Notes: a model not told the origin generated them from the letters alone. 64,000 nt of DNA from Adlercreutzia sp910585575 (GCF_951801035.1 NZ_CATOKT010000006.1), one strand, 5' to 3'. Counted from the first letter of the stretch, positions 36,174 through 45,407 are shown. Program-made: numbers and translations.

Positions 36174-36196
36174 GGAAACCCTCCTTTGAAAACGAA

Positions 36197-36219
36197 GGGC
36201 GCGCCTTGGTGGCGCGCCC
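36197..36219 (-). terminator. Intercistronic hairpin before yceD
   Basis: GGGCGCGCC and GGCGCGCCC arms with a 5-base loop, followed on the minus strand by TTCGTTTTC and then the yceD ribosome site. It may be a weak terminator or processing stem. Confidence 0.5.
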
Positions 36220-36247
36220 CTGAAGTGCTGATATGCTTGCCGAATTC

Positions 36248-36718
36248 CTAGCGCACGTTAATGGACGTGGCGTTAAGGCGATCACGGCAGCGGCGCGTGT
36301 TGTTGAGCAGGGTGTCGAGGCTCTGCTCGATGTGCCCGAACACCTCATCGGCGTAGTCTTCGGCACCGGCGCGGGTCTGACGCTCCAGCTCGCGGGCATC
36401 GGCCAGAATGGTGTCGGCCTGCTGCTGGGAGATGCGCACGATTTCCTGCTCGGAGGCGATGGTGATGGCCTGGCTGCGCGCATCCTCGATCATGCGGTTG
36501 GCCTCGACCTCGGCATCGTCCAGCAGACTCTGACGCTCGCGCACAATTTGACGCGCCTGGGAGAACTCAGCCGGGAACAGATCGCGGATCTCGTCCATGA
36601 TATCGAACGCAGCGGCAATGTCCACCTGACGAAGATTGCCCTTGCCGAAGACGGGCTTCGAATCCTCCAACAGGATAGAGAGCTCTTCGAGCAGTCCCAA
36701 AACTCCGGTTTCGTCCAT
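36248..36718 (-). CDS. DivIVA-like coiled-coil protein
   Basis: A 156-aa, mostly helical protein with a long coiled coil (about 45-135, ARQIVRERQSLLDDAEVEANRMIEDA). Proteins of this type, often annotated as ATP synthase B-like or cell-division initiation proteins, are usual between rsmD/coaD and DUF177 in actinobacteria and clostridia. A role at the division site or membrane curvature is inferred from that similarity. ATG 36718 follows GGAAGGATCAAC. Confidence 0.75.
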   Translation of the reverse strand: MDETGVLGLLEELSILLEDSKPVFGKGNLRQVDIAAAFDIMDEIRDLFPAEFSQARQIVRERQSLLDDAEVEANRMIEDARSQAITIASEQEIVRISQQQADTILADARELERQTRAGAEDYADEVFGHIEQSLDTLLNNTRRCRDRLNATSINVR

Positions 36719-36836
36719 GTTGATCCTTCCTGACTTTCAAATCGCGCTGACTGCCTGTAAAAGGGCATCAGCACGTAAGACATCCACGATGAGTTTTTTC
36801 ATTCTAACATGATGGAGAAGCTATGGAATACCGTGG

Positions 36837-37421
36837 TTATTCAGGACACAAACGCTCCATGAGGTCGATGCTCGTGTCACCGAAATGTCGATGAGACGCT
36901 ATCTGGAAGCCCGCTGCCGCAGCCCCTTCCGCCACGGCCCCGTCGGCGGCGGCATCGTGCTCGTAAGAGATGATGACGTCTTCGGCCAGCTGCCCCTGAC
37001 CATCCAAACGGCTGATGAGCCCGAACACCTCGACTGCGTCGACGGCATAAGGAGGATCGAGAAACACCAGATCGAAGGGGTTCTTCTGCACCGGCACGCC
37101 GCGCTTGAGCACATCGGCGCGCACCAGGCGCGCCTCGGCAGGCGTCAACTTCATGGCAGCGATGTTGCGCTCGATGACGGCCGCCGCCTCCCGATCTCGC
37201 TCGCAGAACACCGCCCGCGCCGCGCCGCGCGAAAGCGCTTCCAGACCCAGGGCCCCCGAGCCTGCAAAGGCATCGAGCACCACGGCATCGTCAAGGCCAT
37301 CGCGAGCCGAGATAAGCGCGCTCATGAGGGACTCGCGCACACGGTCTGTGGTAGGGCGGGTGCCCTGCCCCTTCGGCGCCTCCAAGCGACGCCCCCGATG
37401 TTCTCCAGCAATGATGCGCAT
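36837..37421 (-). CDS. rsmD: 16S rRNA (guanine(966)-N2)-methyltransferase
   Basis: A 194-aa SAM-dependent methyltransferase. The opening MRIIAGEHRGRRLEAPKG-TRPTTDRVRE is diagnostic, followed by the SAM loop DAFAGSGALGLEAL and the catalytic FLDPPY. It methylates G966 of 16S rRNA in the assembled 30S. It follows recG after a type-A repeat. The coaD gene that often comes next is absent here. Confidence 0.95.
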   Translation of the reverse strand: MRIIAGEHRGRRLEAPKGQGTRPTTDRVRESLMSALISARDGLDDAVVLDAFAGSGALGLEALSRGAARAVFCERDREAAAVIERNIAAMKLTPAEARLVRADVLKRGVPVQKNPFDLVFLDPPYAVDAVEVFGLISRLDGQGQLAEDVIISYEHDAAADGAVAEGAAAAGFQIASHRHFGDTSIDLMERLCPE

Positions 37422-37460
37422 GGCGGTACTCCTTTTACTGATAGTCTCCCGAGGGCGCAG

Positions 37461-37561
37461 CCACGGGGTACCTTGATTCGCTCAAACAGTCCTCGCTTGG
37501 TGAAACAGCCCACTGGGCTGTTTCAGTCGCTGTGGAACTCGCTCGGTCAAGGCACCCCGTG
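37461..37561. repeat. Type-A 101-bp palindromic element, copy 1
   Basis: Between rsmD and recG. It has 11-bp ends CACGGGGTACC/GGCACCCCGTG (one mismatch) and a core palindrome with 11-bp arms GAAACAGCCCA/TGGGCTGTTTC. It differs from copy 3 at only five of 101 positions. Confidence 0.85.
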
Positions 37562-37593
37562 CCTGCGCCGGGCGTTGTCCAGAGCAGCTTCAG

Positions 37594-39780
37594 TTAGCCT
37601 CCTGCTATGGTCGCTTCGTTCTTGAAGGCCAGGCGGACTTCGCGGGCAAGCGCCCGGTGGTCAGGCTCCTCCAGATTGGGATCGAGATCGAGAATGGCCT
37701 GGGCGTCTTTGTGGGCCGCCTCGATGACGGCGCCGTCACGCATGATGTTCACCAGCTTGAGCCCGCTGGCGCCATGCTGACGGTTGCCGAGGATATCGCC
37801 CTCGCGGCGCAGGGACAAGTCGTAGGCCGCCAGCTCGAAGCCATCGTCGGTGGTTTCCATGGCCGCCAGACGCGCCAGAGACTCGTCGCGCTTGGAGGCG
37901 GACACCAGGTACACCTCAGCCGATTTCTCACCACGGCCCACGCGACCGCGCAGCTGATGGAGCTGGGCCAGGCCGAAGCGGTCGGCGTCTTCCACAATCA
38001 TGACCGTGGCATTGGGCACATCCACACCCACCTCGATAACGGTAGTGGCCACCAAAACGTCGATCTCTCCCGCACGAAAGCGCTCCATGACGTCCTGCTT
38101 CGCCTCGGTACCCATGCCGCCGTGAAGCAGCTCGACGCGATACTCTGAGAACGTGGAGTTCTGCAGAATGCGGGCCTCCTTGGTGGCCGCTGTCACGTCG
38201 GCAGCGTCGAAATCCGTTTCGGCATCGATAGCCACGGCGGGATGATAGGCCTCGTCGCCCGCCGCATCGGCGGCGCTGGCCTTTCCCGCTGCCTTCCCAT
38301 CGCGCTCTTCGGACGAGCACCCTACCAGGGGGCACACCACATACACCTGCTCACCGCGGGCCAGGGCCTCGCGGGCTGCGTCGAAGGCAAAGCCCTGATC
38401 CTGCTTGGACAGCACCTTCGTGGTGCGCTGGACGCTGTCATGAGGACGATGCTTGATATAGGACAGCGACAAGTTTCCGTACAGGGCTAAGGCCAGTGTA
38501 CGCGGAATGGGCGTGGCCGTCAGGTACAGAGCGTCCGGCGCTTCTCCCTTGGCCAGCAGCTTCGCCCGCTGATCGACGCCGAAGCGCTGCTGCTCGTCGA
38601 TAACGGCCAAGGTCAAGTGCGCCGGCTGCACGTCGTCAGACAAGAGCGCGTGGGTGCCGATGAGCACGTCCAGCTCGCCGGCGGCGAACAGCTCCAGCAT
38701 GGCCGCCCGCTCGGACGCCGTCGTGGAGCCCGTCAGCAGTCCGTGGCTCACACCGGCGGCCTCCAGCAACGCGCCCAAGCCTTTGTGATGTTGCTCGGCC
38801 AGCACCTCGGTCGGCGCAAGCAAGAGGGCCTGGCCCCCGCTGTCGGCAGCAGCGGCCAAGGCGAAGCCGGCCACCACCGTCTTGCCCGTGCCCACGTCGC
38901 CCAGCAGCATGTGATTGGCCGTGACAGGAGCCGCCATGGCCTCAAGGATCTCATCCCGTGCGCGCTCCTGCTCGCCGGTGAGCGAAAAGGGCAGCGCGTC
39001 GGCGAAGGCCCGCAAACGAGCGCCGTCCACGACGTGGACCGTAGGCTCGCAGCCCGCCGTGCGCGCCGCGCCCTCCTGCATAAGGAACAGCTCCAAATAC
39101 AGCAGCTCCTCATAGACCAGGCGCCGCCGGGCCTCATCGGCCTCGGCGCGCTGCTCGGGAAAATGAATGGCCTGCAGAGCGGCGTCGCGGCTCATGAGCC
39201 GATAGCGCAGACGCAGCCCCAGAGGCAGCGGGTCGAAGGCGCCGCGCACCAGCTCGAGCCCATTGGCCACAATGCGCCGCACCCAGGCGGCGGAGAGCTT
39301 CTCGGTGGCCGGGTGCACCGGCACCACCGAGCCCGTGACCGTCTGGCCCTCCCCCAACACCTCGATAAAGGGATTGGTCATGCGTTTGAAGCCGTAGTCG
39401 AAGCCTACCTTGCCCGACACGGCCACGGCATCGCCGGCCTTGATCTGGTCCATCAGCCACGGCTGCCGAAATGCCGTAACCATCAAAAGCCCCGTCTCAT
39501 CGAGCAGGGCGATTTCCACCAGGGACAGATTACGGCGGGGCTTCTTCAGCTTGATCTCGTGCACGGTGCCGCGAATAGTGCACATCTCCCCGATGCGCGC
39601 CCCGGCCACCGTCTCCACCGCCGACAAATCGATATAGGACCGCGGAAAGTGAGTAACCAAATCCCGCACGGTGCGGATGCCCAGTTTCTCCAAAGCTCGC
39701 GCGCGAGCAGGACTAACAAGACGAACCCGAGAAACGGGTTCGTCCAAAGCCAACGTAGCCTGTTCACGATTCAAAGGCAT
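37594..39780 (-). CDS. recG: ATP-dependent DNA helicase RecG
   Basis: A 728-aa branch-migration helicase that rescues stalled forks. The N-terminal wedge (OB) domain spans about 55-150. Motor motifs include GDVGTGKT, the DEQQRFGVDQR box, TATPIPRTLA and QLRGRVGRG. An Ala/Asp-rich insertion of about 45 residues (near 495-540, GKAAGKASAADAAGDE) interrupts the second motor domain and is longer than usual. ATG 39780 gives the family start. Confidence 0.97.
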   Translation of the reverse strand: MPLNREQATLALDEPVSRVRLVSPARARALEKLGIRTVRDLVTHFPRSYIDLSAVETVAGARIGEMCTIRGTVHEIKLKKPRRNLSLVEIALLDETGLLMVTAFRQPWLMDQIKAGDAVAVSGKVGFDYGFKRMTNPFIEVLGEGQTVTGSVVPVHPATEKLSAAWVRRIVANGLELVRGAFDPLPLGLRLRYRLMSRDAALQAIHFPEQRAEADEARRRLVYEELLYLELFLMQEGAARTAGCEPTVHVVDGARLRAFADALPFSLTGEQERARDEILEAMAAPVTANHMLLGDVGTGKTVVAGFALAAAADSGGQALLLAPTEVLAEQHHKGLGALLEAAGVSHGLLTGSTTASERAAMLELFAAGELDVLIGTHALLSDDVQPAHLTLAVIDEQQRFGVDQRAKLLAKGEAPDALYLTATPIPRTLALALYGNLSLSYIKHRPHDSVQRTTKVLSKQDQGFAFDAAREALARGEQVYVVCPLVGCSSEERDGKAAGKASAADAAGDEAYHPAVAIDAETDFDAADVTAATKEARILQNSTFSEYRVELLHGGMGTEAKQDVMERFRAGEIDVLVATTVIEVGVDVPNATVMIVEDADRFGLAQLHQLRGRVGRGEKSAEVYLVSASKRDESLARLAAMETTDDGFELAAYDLSLRREGDILGNRQHGASGLKLVNIMRDGAVIEAAHKDAQAILDLDPNLEEPDHRALAREVRLAFKNEATIAGG

Positions 39781-39845
39781 TGTTTAATTTGCTCTTCCTT
39801 ATATCTCTTTATTTAAACCTTTTGTATCAGAGGTTCGCCCAAGGA

Positions 39846-39954
39846 AGTCAGCGAGAGTCCGACAGGTGCCTGATATCGCGCCGCCTTTGGGCCAAGCGGC
39901 CTTCGCGCCGCGCCGTGCCCAAAACAAGGTGCGAGATCAGGTGCCTGTCGGACT
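39846..39954. repeat. Type-C inverted-repeat element, copy 2
   Basis: A 109-base element homologous to 17614-17722. Its ends form a perfect 17-bp inverted repeat, TCCGACAGGTGCCTGAT/ATCAGGTGCCTGTCGGA, with an inner TTTGGGC/GCCCAAA pair. Confidence 0.75.
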
Positions 39955-40005
39955 CGCAGCATCGAGTCGTTCCGTTCGCTCCGTCAGGACGAACGGAACA
40001 TCGCA

Positions 40006-40084
40006 GCGAGTTCCGCAGCGAACGAAAATGTCCAGTGGACATTTTCGCCGAGCGAGGACTGTCTGAGCGACTGAGCATACCCGG
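40006..40084. repeat. Type-A palindromic element, copy 2, with substituted core
   Basis: In reverse orientation to copies 1 and 3. The flanks GCGAGTTCCGCAGCGAAC and GCGAGGACTGT match copy 4, but the core is GAAAATGTCCA/TGGACATTTTC, again perfectly self-complementary. Confidence 0.8.
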
Positions 40085-40116
40085 AGTCTCGCCCCCGGAG
40101 GATTTACAAGCAGAAT

Positions 40117-41748
40117 TTACTCAACTGAGAAAATGATCGGATACAAGGGCTGGCCGCCGCGCTGAGCGTCAATCTCCAGGTCCTCGTAAGCCTCCTCGAT
40201 GCGCGCCACCAGCGCCTCCAGCTGCTCGTCGGTGTAATCCTCGCCGGCCAGAATGGTGCAGGTGTCGGCGTCGTCGGCATCCATCTTCTCAAGCAACGTG
40301 AGCACCGCACCCTCGACCGTGGAATCCACCGCGTCGATGGAGCCGTCGGCAATGCCGATGACATCGCCCTCGTGGATGGGGTTGCCCTCGGCGTCCTTGG
40401 AGTCCTTGATGGCCCAGGTTACCTCGCCGCTCTTCACGGCCTGGGCCGCCTCGGTCATCTCCTCGACGTTAGTTTCCAGGGACGCATCCTGGTCCACGGC
40501 GAACAGCGCCGAGAACGCCTGGGGCACCGACTTCGTAGGCACCACGGCGCAGGGGAACTCGGCCAAATCGGCGGCGGAATTGGCCGCCATAACGATGTTG
40601 GAGTTGTTCGGCAGGATGATGACGGCCTCGGCGTTCACCGACTGGGCCGCCTCCAGCAGGTCCTTGGTGGAGGGGTTCATGGTCTGACCACCGGACACCA
40701 CCACGTTCACGCCGAGGCTCTTCAGGATGTCGGCGTTGCCGTCGCCTGCCGCTACGGCCACAAAGCCGAGGGACTTTTTCTCGGCCTCTTCCTCGGCCGC
40801 CAGCTTCTCGGTGCGCTCGGCGCTTTGAAGCTCCATGTTGTGAATGAACACCTCGGAGACCTGGCCGCGCTCCAGGAAGTAGGCCAGCACCTGATCGGGG
40901 TGATCGGAGTGCACGTGCACCTTGAACTTCGGAACCTCGCCCACGCACAGCTCGCAGTCGCCCATGGTGCCGAGGAACTTCAGAGCCTCGTCCTTGTCAA
41001 GCGTGTCGGAATCGACCAGGAACTCGTTGCAGTAGCGGAAGTTAGAGCCCTCCCAGTCGTTCACCTGCTCGATTTCCACCTTGGGGTGGGCGTTGCGCAG
41101 GAAGGACATCTCGTCGACCATGGTGCCCGAACGGCCCAGCAGCGCCGCCACGAAGGCATCGAACAGGATAGCCAGGCCAAAGCCGCCGGCATCGACCACG
41201 CCATGCTCCTTCAGCACCGGCAGCAAGTCGGGCGTGCGCTGCACCGAAGCGTAGGCCTCGGCCACGATGGCATCGAGGGCCGCCTCGGTATCAAGGCCCT
41301 CGTCGGCCGCGTTCTTCGCCGCTGCGGCCGCATCGCGCAGCACGGTGAGGATGGTGCCCTCGACGGGCTTGCGCACCGCCTGGAAGGCCACCTCCTGGGC
41401 CTTGGTGAAGGCACCGGCCAGCGACTCGGTGGACAGCGTATCGAAGCCCTGGCTTCCCTCGCACAGGCCGCGCAGAATTTGAGAGGTGATAACACCGGAG
41501 TTGCCGCGCGCACCCATGAGGGCGCCCGTGGTGATGGCCTTGCGAATGTCAGCGCCCGAGGCGCCGATGGGCAGGTTGGCCACGTTGCCCACCACGCTCT
41601 CGATGGTGAGCGACATGTTCGTGCCCGTATCGCCGTCGGGAACGGGGAACACATTCAGACGGTTGACTTCCTCTTTACGGTCGCCAAGCGTCTTGGCGGC
41701 GGCGGCCACCGCGTTGAGAATGTTGTTGGAAGAATAAGTAGTAGACAT
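40117..41748 (-). CDS. fakA: DAK2/DegV-type fatty acid kinase subunit FakA-like
   Basis: A 543-aa protein of the DAK phosphatase/FakA family, which phosphorylates fatty acids held by a FakB protein to feed PlsX/PlsY. The nucleotide/Mg site NVFPVPDGDTGTNM is at about 32-45, followed by GARGNSGVI, the central domain and a C-terminal domain (from about 340) seen in full-length FakA. No fakB gene is in the window. It follows the Asp23-family gene, the usual pairing. Confidence 0.93.
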   Translation of the reverse strand: MSTTYSSNNILNAVAAAAKTLGDRKEEVNRLNVFPVPDGDTGTNMSLTIESVVGNVANLPIGASGADIRKAITTGALMGARGNSGVITSQILRGLCEGSQGFDTLSTESLAGAFTKAQEVAFQAVRKPVEGTILTVLRDAAAAAKNAADEGLDTEAALDAIVAEAYASVQRTPDLLPVLKEHGVVDAGGFGLAILFDAFVAALLGRSGTMVDEMSFLRNAHPKVEIEQVNDWEGSNFRYCNEFLVDSDTLDKDEALKFLGTMGDCELCVGEVPKFKVHVHSDHPDQVLAYFLERGQVSEVFIHNMELQSAERTEKLAAEEEAEKKSLGFVAVAAGDGNADILKSLGVNVVVSGGQTMNPSTKDLLEAAQSVNAEAVIILPNNSNIVMAANSAADLAEFPCAVVPTKSVPQAFSALFAVDQDASLETNVEEMTEAAQAVKSGEVTWAIKDSKDAEGNPIHEGDVIGIADGSIDAVDSTVEGAVLTLLEKMDADDADTCTILAGEDYTDEQLEALVARIEEAYEDLEIDAQRGGQPLYPIIFSVE

Positions 41749-41809
41749 GAGAAACCGATTTCTCCTTCAGGGGCAGCGCGCGCTGGCGCGGAGCCCATCC
41801 GCGATGAGC

Positions 41810-42157
41810 CTAGCGGCGCACCTTGACGTCCATGACATGCACGTCGACGCCCGCCAGAGGCACTCGTGCGTATTCTTTGAGGGCGAAGCTGACCTGATCG
41901 ATCAGGTTGCGCGAAACCGTGGCGATGTTGGTGCCGTACTCGACGATGATGTACAAATCAACATGGACGCCCTCTTCGAGGCTGTTGACCACCACGCCGC
42001 GGCGCAGGCGGGAGGCGGGAAGAATTTTCGCGATGCCATCGGCGGCATTGGGAGCGCACACCCCTACCACGCCGTAGCACTCCATGGCGGCATTGCCCAC
42101 CATGTCGGCCAGCACGTCGTTGGCGACATGCAGGTTGCCGGGAATCACAGAACTCAT
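41810..42157 (-). CDS. Asp23/Gls24 family envelope stress protein
   Basis: A 115-aa Asp23/Gls24 (YloU-like) protein. ANDVLADMVGNAAMECYGVVGV and VDLYIIVEYGTNIATVSRNL are family-typical. Homologues lie at the membrane and respond to envelope or alkaline stress. ATG 42157 has GGAAAGGAAACCTCCC upstream. It is followed by fakA after 61 bases, as in many Gram-positive genomes. Confidence 0.92.
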   Translation of the reverse strand: MSSVIPGNLHVANDVLADMVGNAAMECYGVVGVCAPNAADGIAKILPASRLRRGVVVNSLEEGVHVDLYIIVEYGTNIATVSRNLIDQVSFALKEYARVPLAGVDVHVMDVKVRR

Positions 42158-42285
42158 GGGAGGTTTCCTTTCCGCTGAGCTGTTTGGACTATATCGGGAA
42201 AAGTATACCGCATAGGGCGGCATGGGACCGTTACCCCCTGTTGACAGTGAGCATATTCCACAACCGAACTGTTCCCCAAACGCAG

Positions 42286-42308
42286 AAAAGCCCGCGGTGC
42301 GGGCTTTT
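42286..42308 (-). terminator. Terminator of rpmB
   Basis: AAAAGCCCGC, loop GGT, GCGGGCTTTT. It is symmetrical and can act on both strands; it lies 39 bases after the rpmB stop. Confidence 0.85.
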
Positions 42309-42347
42309 GACGCTCTTGAAAAGAGAGGGTCGGAGCAGGGGCAACGC

Positions 42348-42539
42348 CTAGGCGCGCTCGACCTTGCCGGCCTTCATGCAGGAGGTGCACACGTTGGCGC
42401 GACGGACATGGCCCTTCGCGTCACGGATGGTGACCTTCTGGATGTTGGGACGGAACATACGGTTGGACACACGGTGAGAGTGGCTGATGCTACGACCAGC
42501 AACCGGGTGCTTACCGCAAACTTCGCAAACCTTCGACAT
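42348..42539 (-). CDS. rpmB: 50S ribosomal protein L28
   Basis: A 63-aa L28. CEVCGKHP and CTSCMKAG supply four zinc-ribbon Cys, and SHSHRVSNRMFRPNIQKV is diagnostic. ATG 42539 is preceded by GGAG at nine bases; a frame extension from 42554 is not needed. It is divergent in regulation from the Asp23 gene, being ended by its own terminator. Confidence 0.97.
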   Translation of the reverse strand: MSKVCEVCGKHPVAGRSISHSHRVSNRMFRPNIQKVTIRDAKGHVRRANVCTSCMKAGKVERA

Positions 42540-42628
42540 TACAATCAACTCCATTAATACCAGTAAAACTGTTTTGGGACAAAAAGCCTTGATACTATAT
42601 CACAGCATTTCGGGCGGAATCAACCACT

Positions 42629-43348
42629 TTATTCGATTATGAGCAGTCGTTTACACGAAGGGCACGTTCCCAGCGGTGCCTGGGCGCGCAAATCGATGAG
42701 ACGGCCGCTGTCGATGGTGACGCGGCACACCCCGCAGCGGTTGCCGTCGAGGGCTCCGATGGCCACACCGCCCGCCCGGGCCGACGTGCGATCGTAGGCC
42801 TTCACCAGCTCGGCGTCGATCTTGCCCACCAGCTGGTTGCGGGAGGCCTCCAGCTTGGCGATGGCCAGCTTAAGGTCGCCCCCCTGCTTCTGGAACGAAT
42901 CGATCGCCTCCTGCTCTTTGGCGCTCACTTCCTCGAGCGCCAGGGTGATCTGCGCTTCGATGTTGCCGATTTTGTCGAGCTCGGCCTGGACGGCGGCGCG
43001 ATCCTCGGCCAGGGTGCCGCGGCGGCGCACAATGCCGGCCAGCTCTTTCGTGCGGGCCTCCACGTTGCGGAAATCGCCGTGGGCAGCGTCGATGGCCGCC
43101 TGGACGCCAGCCTCCTTCTTGGCCAGCGAGGCATCCTCGTCGTCGATGCGGGTGATCTTGCGGGACGTGGCGCGCTTCACCTCGGCCACCTTGGCGCTTT
43201 GAGCCTCGATGGCGCCGCGCTTCTCGCGGGCGGCCACGATAATGCCGCGCTGGGGCAGTTCGTCGAGCTCTTTGGTGCGGCGCATGATCTCGAGGTCGAT
43301 GCGCTGCAGTTCGAACAGACTATCAATGTCTTCGCGGGTTGCTTCCAT
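42629..43348 (-). CDS. Coiled-coil protein with C4 zinc ribbon
   Basis: A 239-aa protein: residues about 10-175 form a long antiparallel coiled coil and the C-terminus has a zinc ribbon (CGVC near 208 and CPSC near 231). This is the zf-C4/CT398-like family found next to Nif3-like genes across actinobacteria; its exact role is not established. I prefer ATG 43348 to 43354 because GAAGGAG then has a 6-base spacer. It follows the Nif3-like gene. Confidence 0.82.
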   Translation of the reverse strand: MEATREDIDSLFELQRIDLEIMRRTKELDELPQRGIIVAAREKRGAIEAQSAKVAEVKRATSRKITRIDDEDASLAKKEAGVQAAIDAAHGDFRNVEARTKELAGIVRRRGTLAEDRAAVQAELDKIGNIEAQITLALEEVSAKEQEAIDSFQKQGGDLKLAIAKLEASRNQLVGKIDAELVKAYDRTSARAGGVAIGALDGNRCGVCRVTIDSGRLIDLRAQAPLGTCPSCKRLLIIE

Positions 43349-43445
43349 GGGCATCTCCTTCGATCATTATTCTCTCGGTGACAATAATAGACGAAAAGTT
43401 AGCCCCTGGAGCCACAGGATGGAAAAACCTCATTTGATCGGGCGC

Positions 43446-43508
43446 GAAAGGAAGGCACCCCGGCCGTCCCCCCTTGTCAGAGGACCTGGGGAAGGACGTC
43501 GGGGTGCC
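43446..43508 (-). terminator. Long hairpin after the Nif3-like gene
   Basis: The outer arms GGCACCCCG and CGGGGTGCC (43454-43462, 43500-43508) continue inward with CGTCC/GGACG. On the minus strand the stem is followed by TTCCTTTCG, so it is a possible terminator between the Nif3-like and zinc-ribbon genes. Confidence 0.55.
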
Positions 43509-43525
43509 ACGTGACCAAAGACGGG

Positions 43526-44440
43526 CTAAACGCGCACCGCCTCGGGATGCCACCAGTTGTCGGATTGGTCGATCACGACAACGGCGTTCTCGGGGACGCC
43601 CGCCTTGCAGAGCGCCTCGGCCAGCACCGCGGTAAGGGGCAGCTCGCTGGCATCATGGCCCAACTCGATGACGGCCAGGCCAGCCTGGGAAAGATCGAGG
43701 GCTTCGTGGTACTTGACCTCGCCGCAAATGAGAACATCGGCCCCCGCGGCCAGGGCGACCTTGCCCGTGGGGCCCGCCGAGCCCGTGGCGGTAACAGCGG
43801 TTCTCACCGGCTTGTCAGGGTCGCCCCACACGCGCGGGGAGCGCCCGAACACGGCGGTGCAACGGGCCGCCAGGCGCGCCAGGGTCTCGGGGGCGTCGTC
43901 GTTGGCCGGCACCTCGCTGATCTGGCCGTAGCCCTTGCGGCGCGAGCCTGCTAGCGGCTCGGCAAAGCGGCCCGTAAAGCGCAGGCCCAGCATGCCGGGA
44001 AGCACACGGGCGACCTGCGGGCTGACGTCGAGGGCCGTATGGAAATCCATGAGCGCCACCTGGTGGCGAATAGCGGCCCATACGCCGGCGCCCGAGCTGA
44101 GGGCCACGCTGGCCTCAGGGGCAAAGTTGTCGGGCGCCGCCAAGAAAGCAGGATGGTGGGTAACGAGCACATTGGCGCCCGCGGCCGCCGCCTCGCCAAT
44201 GGCCTTGACCGTAGGATCGAGGGCCACGGCCACTTTTGTCACCGGCAGCGCGCGCTCCCCCACCGTGAGCCCCGTGCGGTCCCAGGACTCGGCGTCTTCG
44301 GCGGGAAACTCCTTGAGCAGCGCCTCTTCGAGCGCGCCCACGGTCATCGAGAACACGCGGGGCGCCAGCGCCGAAGCGCCACGCTTCGAGAGCGCCTCGC
44401 TTTTCGCCGCTGAACGCTCCCCTTTGTTGAACAGACCCAT
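43526..44440 (-). CDS. Nif3-like dinuclear metal centre protein (GTP cyclohydrolase I type 2 family)
   Basis: A 304-aa protein. The metal-ligand patterns are VLVTHHPAFL, MDFHTALD and near the end GHDASELP. Members bind two metal ions, but a general cellular function is not settled. The N-terminus before about residue 30 is not conserved; I use ATG 44440, though the ribosome site is weak (GAAGAAGCTG) and an upstream ATG at 44488 is possible. Confidence 0.88.
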   Translation of the reverse strand: MGLFNKGERSAAKSEALSKRGASALAPRVFSMTVGALEEALLKEFPAEDAESWDRTGLTVGERALPVTKVAVALDPTVKAIGEAAAAGANVLVTHHPAFLAAPDNFAPEASVALSSGAGVWAAIRHQVALMDFHTALDVSPQVARVLPGMLGLRFTGRFAEPLAGSRRKGYGQISEVPANDDAPETLARLAARCTAVFGRSPRVWGDPDKPVRTAVTATGSAGPTGKVALAAGADVLICGEVKYHEALDLSQAGLAVIELGHDASELPLTAVLAEALCKAGVPENAVVVIDQSDNWWHPEAVRV

Positions 44441-44583
44441 AGCTATCAGCTTCTTCCCAAATCGAGCTTCGCCAATGCGGCGGAGCATGGTAGGTATCCC
44501 AGCGTCAGTGCACCTTTGAAGACGCCTCTGACGCCGTGGCCGCGCCAAGCTGCTTTCCGTGGAAAGTCAGGCCAAGGCGCACC

Positions 44584-45399
44584 CTATTCGATGGTAATGC
44601 TTCGGCGATCGCCTGTGGCCGTCGGCACGGTAACGCTTCGGTACCCCGCCTGGTACATAAGATCGTAGGCCGCGCGGATATCGCGGGCCACGTTGGCCGG
44701 ATCATGGGAATCGCAGCCCACCGTGCAGGGCACGCCCGCGCGGCAGAAGGCCGCCAGCAGCGCCGGGGCCGGGAACATCTCGGCACAGGCGTAATAGCCG
44801 CCCGAGGTGTTCACCTCCACCATGCGCTCGCCGGCCCGAGCCGCCTCGGCCATGGCCTCGTAGAGCGGCTCTCGGTCGAAGCTGGGCGCATAGCCGAACT
44901 TCTTCGCCAAATCCGGATGGGCCATGCAGTCGTAGGGGTTGGCCCTATCGGACGCGGCCTGGCACCACAGCTCGCCGTAGCGGCGCCAGATGGCATCGGG
45001 GGCGCCGGGCTCTTCCCAGCGGCCCTTCTGCGCCGGGTCATCGAAGGCCCAGCCGTCGATGAAGTGCACGCTGCCCAGTTTGAAGCGATACGGGGCCAGG
45101 TCGGCCTCGGCTATAACGCGATCCTCCAAGCTGCCCAGATAGTCCATCTCGGTGCCCACGATGAACTCGATATGAGGGTGGGCCGCCCGCGCCTCTTCGA
45201 TTTCGGCCAGGTAGCGCTCCACGTATTCGGGACGCATGGATAGATACTGGTCGGGATCGAAGGCCGCCGACAGCGGATAGTGCTCGGTGAAGGCCAGGGT
45301 GGTGAGGCCAGCGGCATCGGCCGCTTGGGCATACTCGGCCACCGAGCCGACGCCGTGGCCCGAGTAGACGCAATGACAGTGGGTGTTAACCAGTTCCAT
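44584..45399 (-). CDS. PHP-domain phosphatase, histidinol-phosphatase-like
   Basis: A 271-aa PHP metallo-hydrolase. The metal-binding NTHCHCVYSGHG, FTEHYPL, GTEMDYL, CMAHPDL and GCDSHDP motifs are all present in order. Histidinol-phosphate is the usual substrate of this subfamily (HisK/HisJ), but no other his genes are here, so the substrate is open. It begins eight bases after the cysteine desulfurase stop. Confidence 0.85.
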   Translation of the reverse strand: MELVNTHCHCVYSGHGVGSVAEYAQAADAAGLTTLAFTEHYPLSAAFDPDQYLSMRPEYVERYLAEIEEARAAHPHIEFIVGTEMDYLGSLEDRVIAEADLAPYRFKLGSVHFIDGWAFDDPAQKGRWEEPGAPDAIWRRYGELWCQAASDRANPYDCMAHPDLAKKFGYAPSFDREPLYEAMAEAARAGERMVEVNTSGGYYACAEMFPAPALLAAFCRAGVPCTVGCDSHDPANVARDIRAAYDLMYQAGYRSVTVPTATGDRRSITIE

Positions 45400-45407
45400 A
45401 GCTTCTC

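Larger units (their letters stand above)
39781..40116. other. 336-base gap between fakA and recG, repeats only
   Basis: No gene is seen. It holds a type-C element (39846-39954), a hairpin with 10-bp arms GTTCCGTTCG/CGAACGGAAC (about 39968-40000) and a type-A element with a changed core (40006-40084). Confidence 0.7.
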
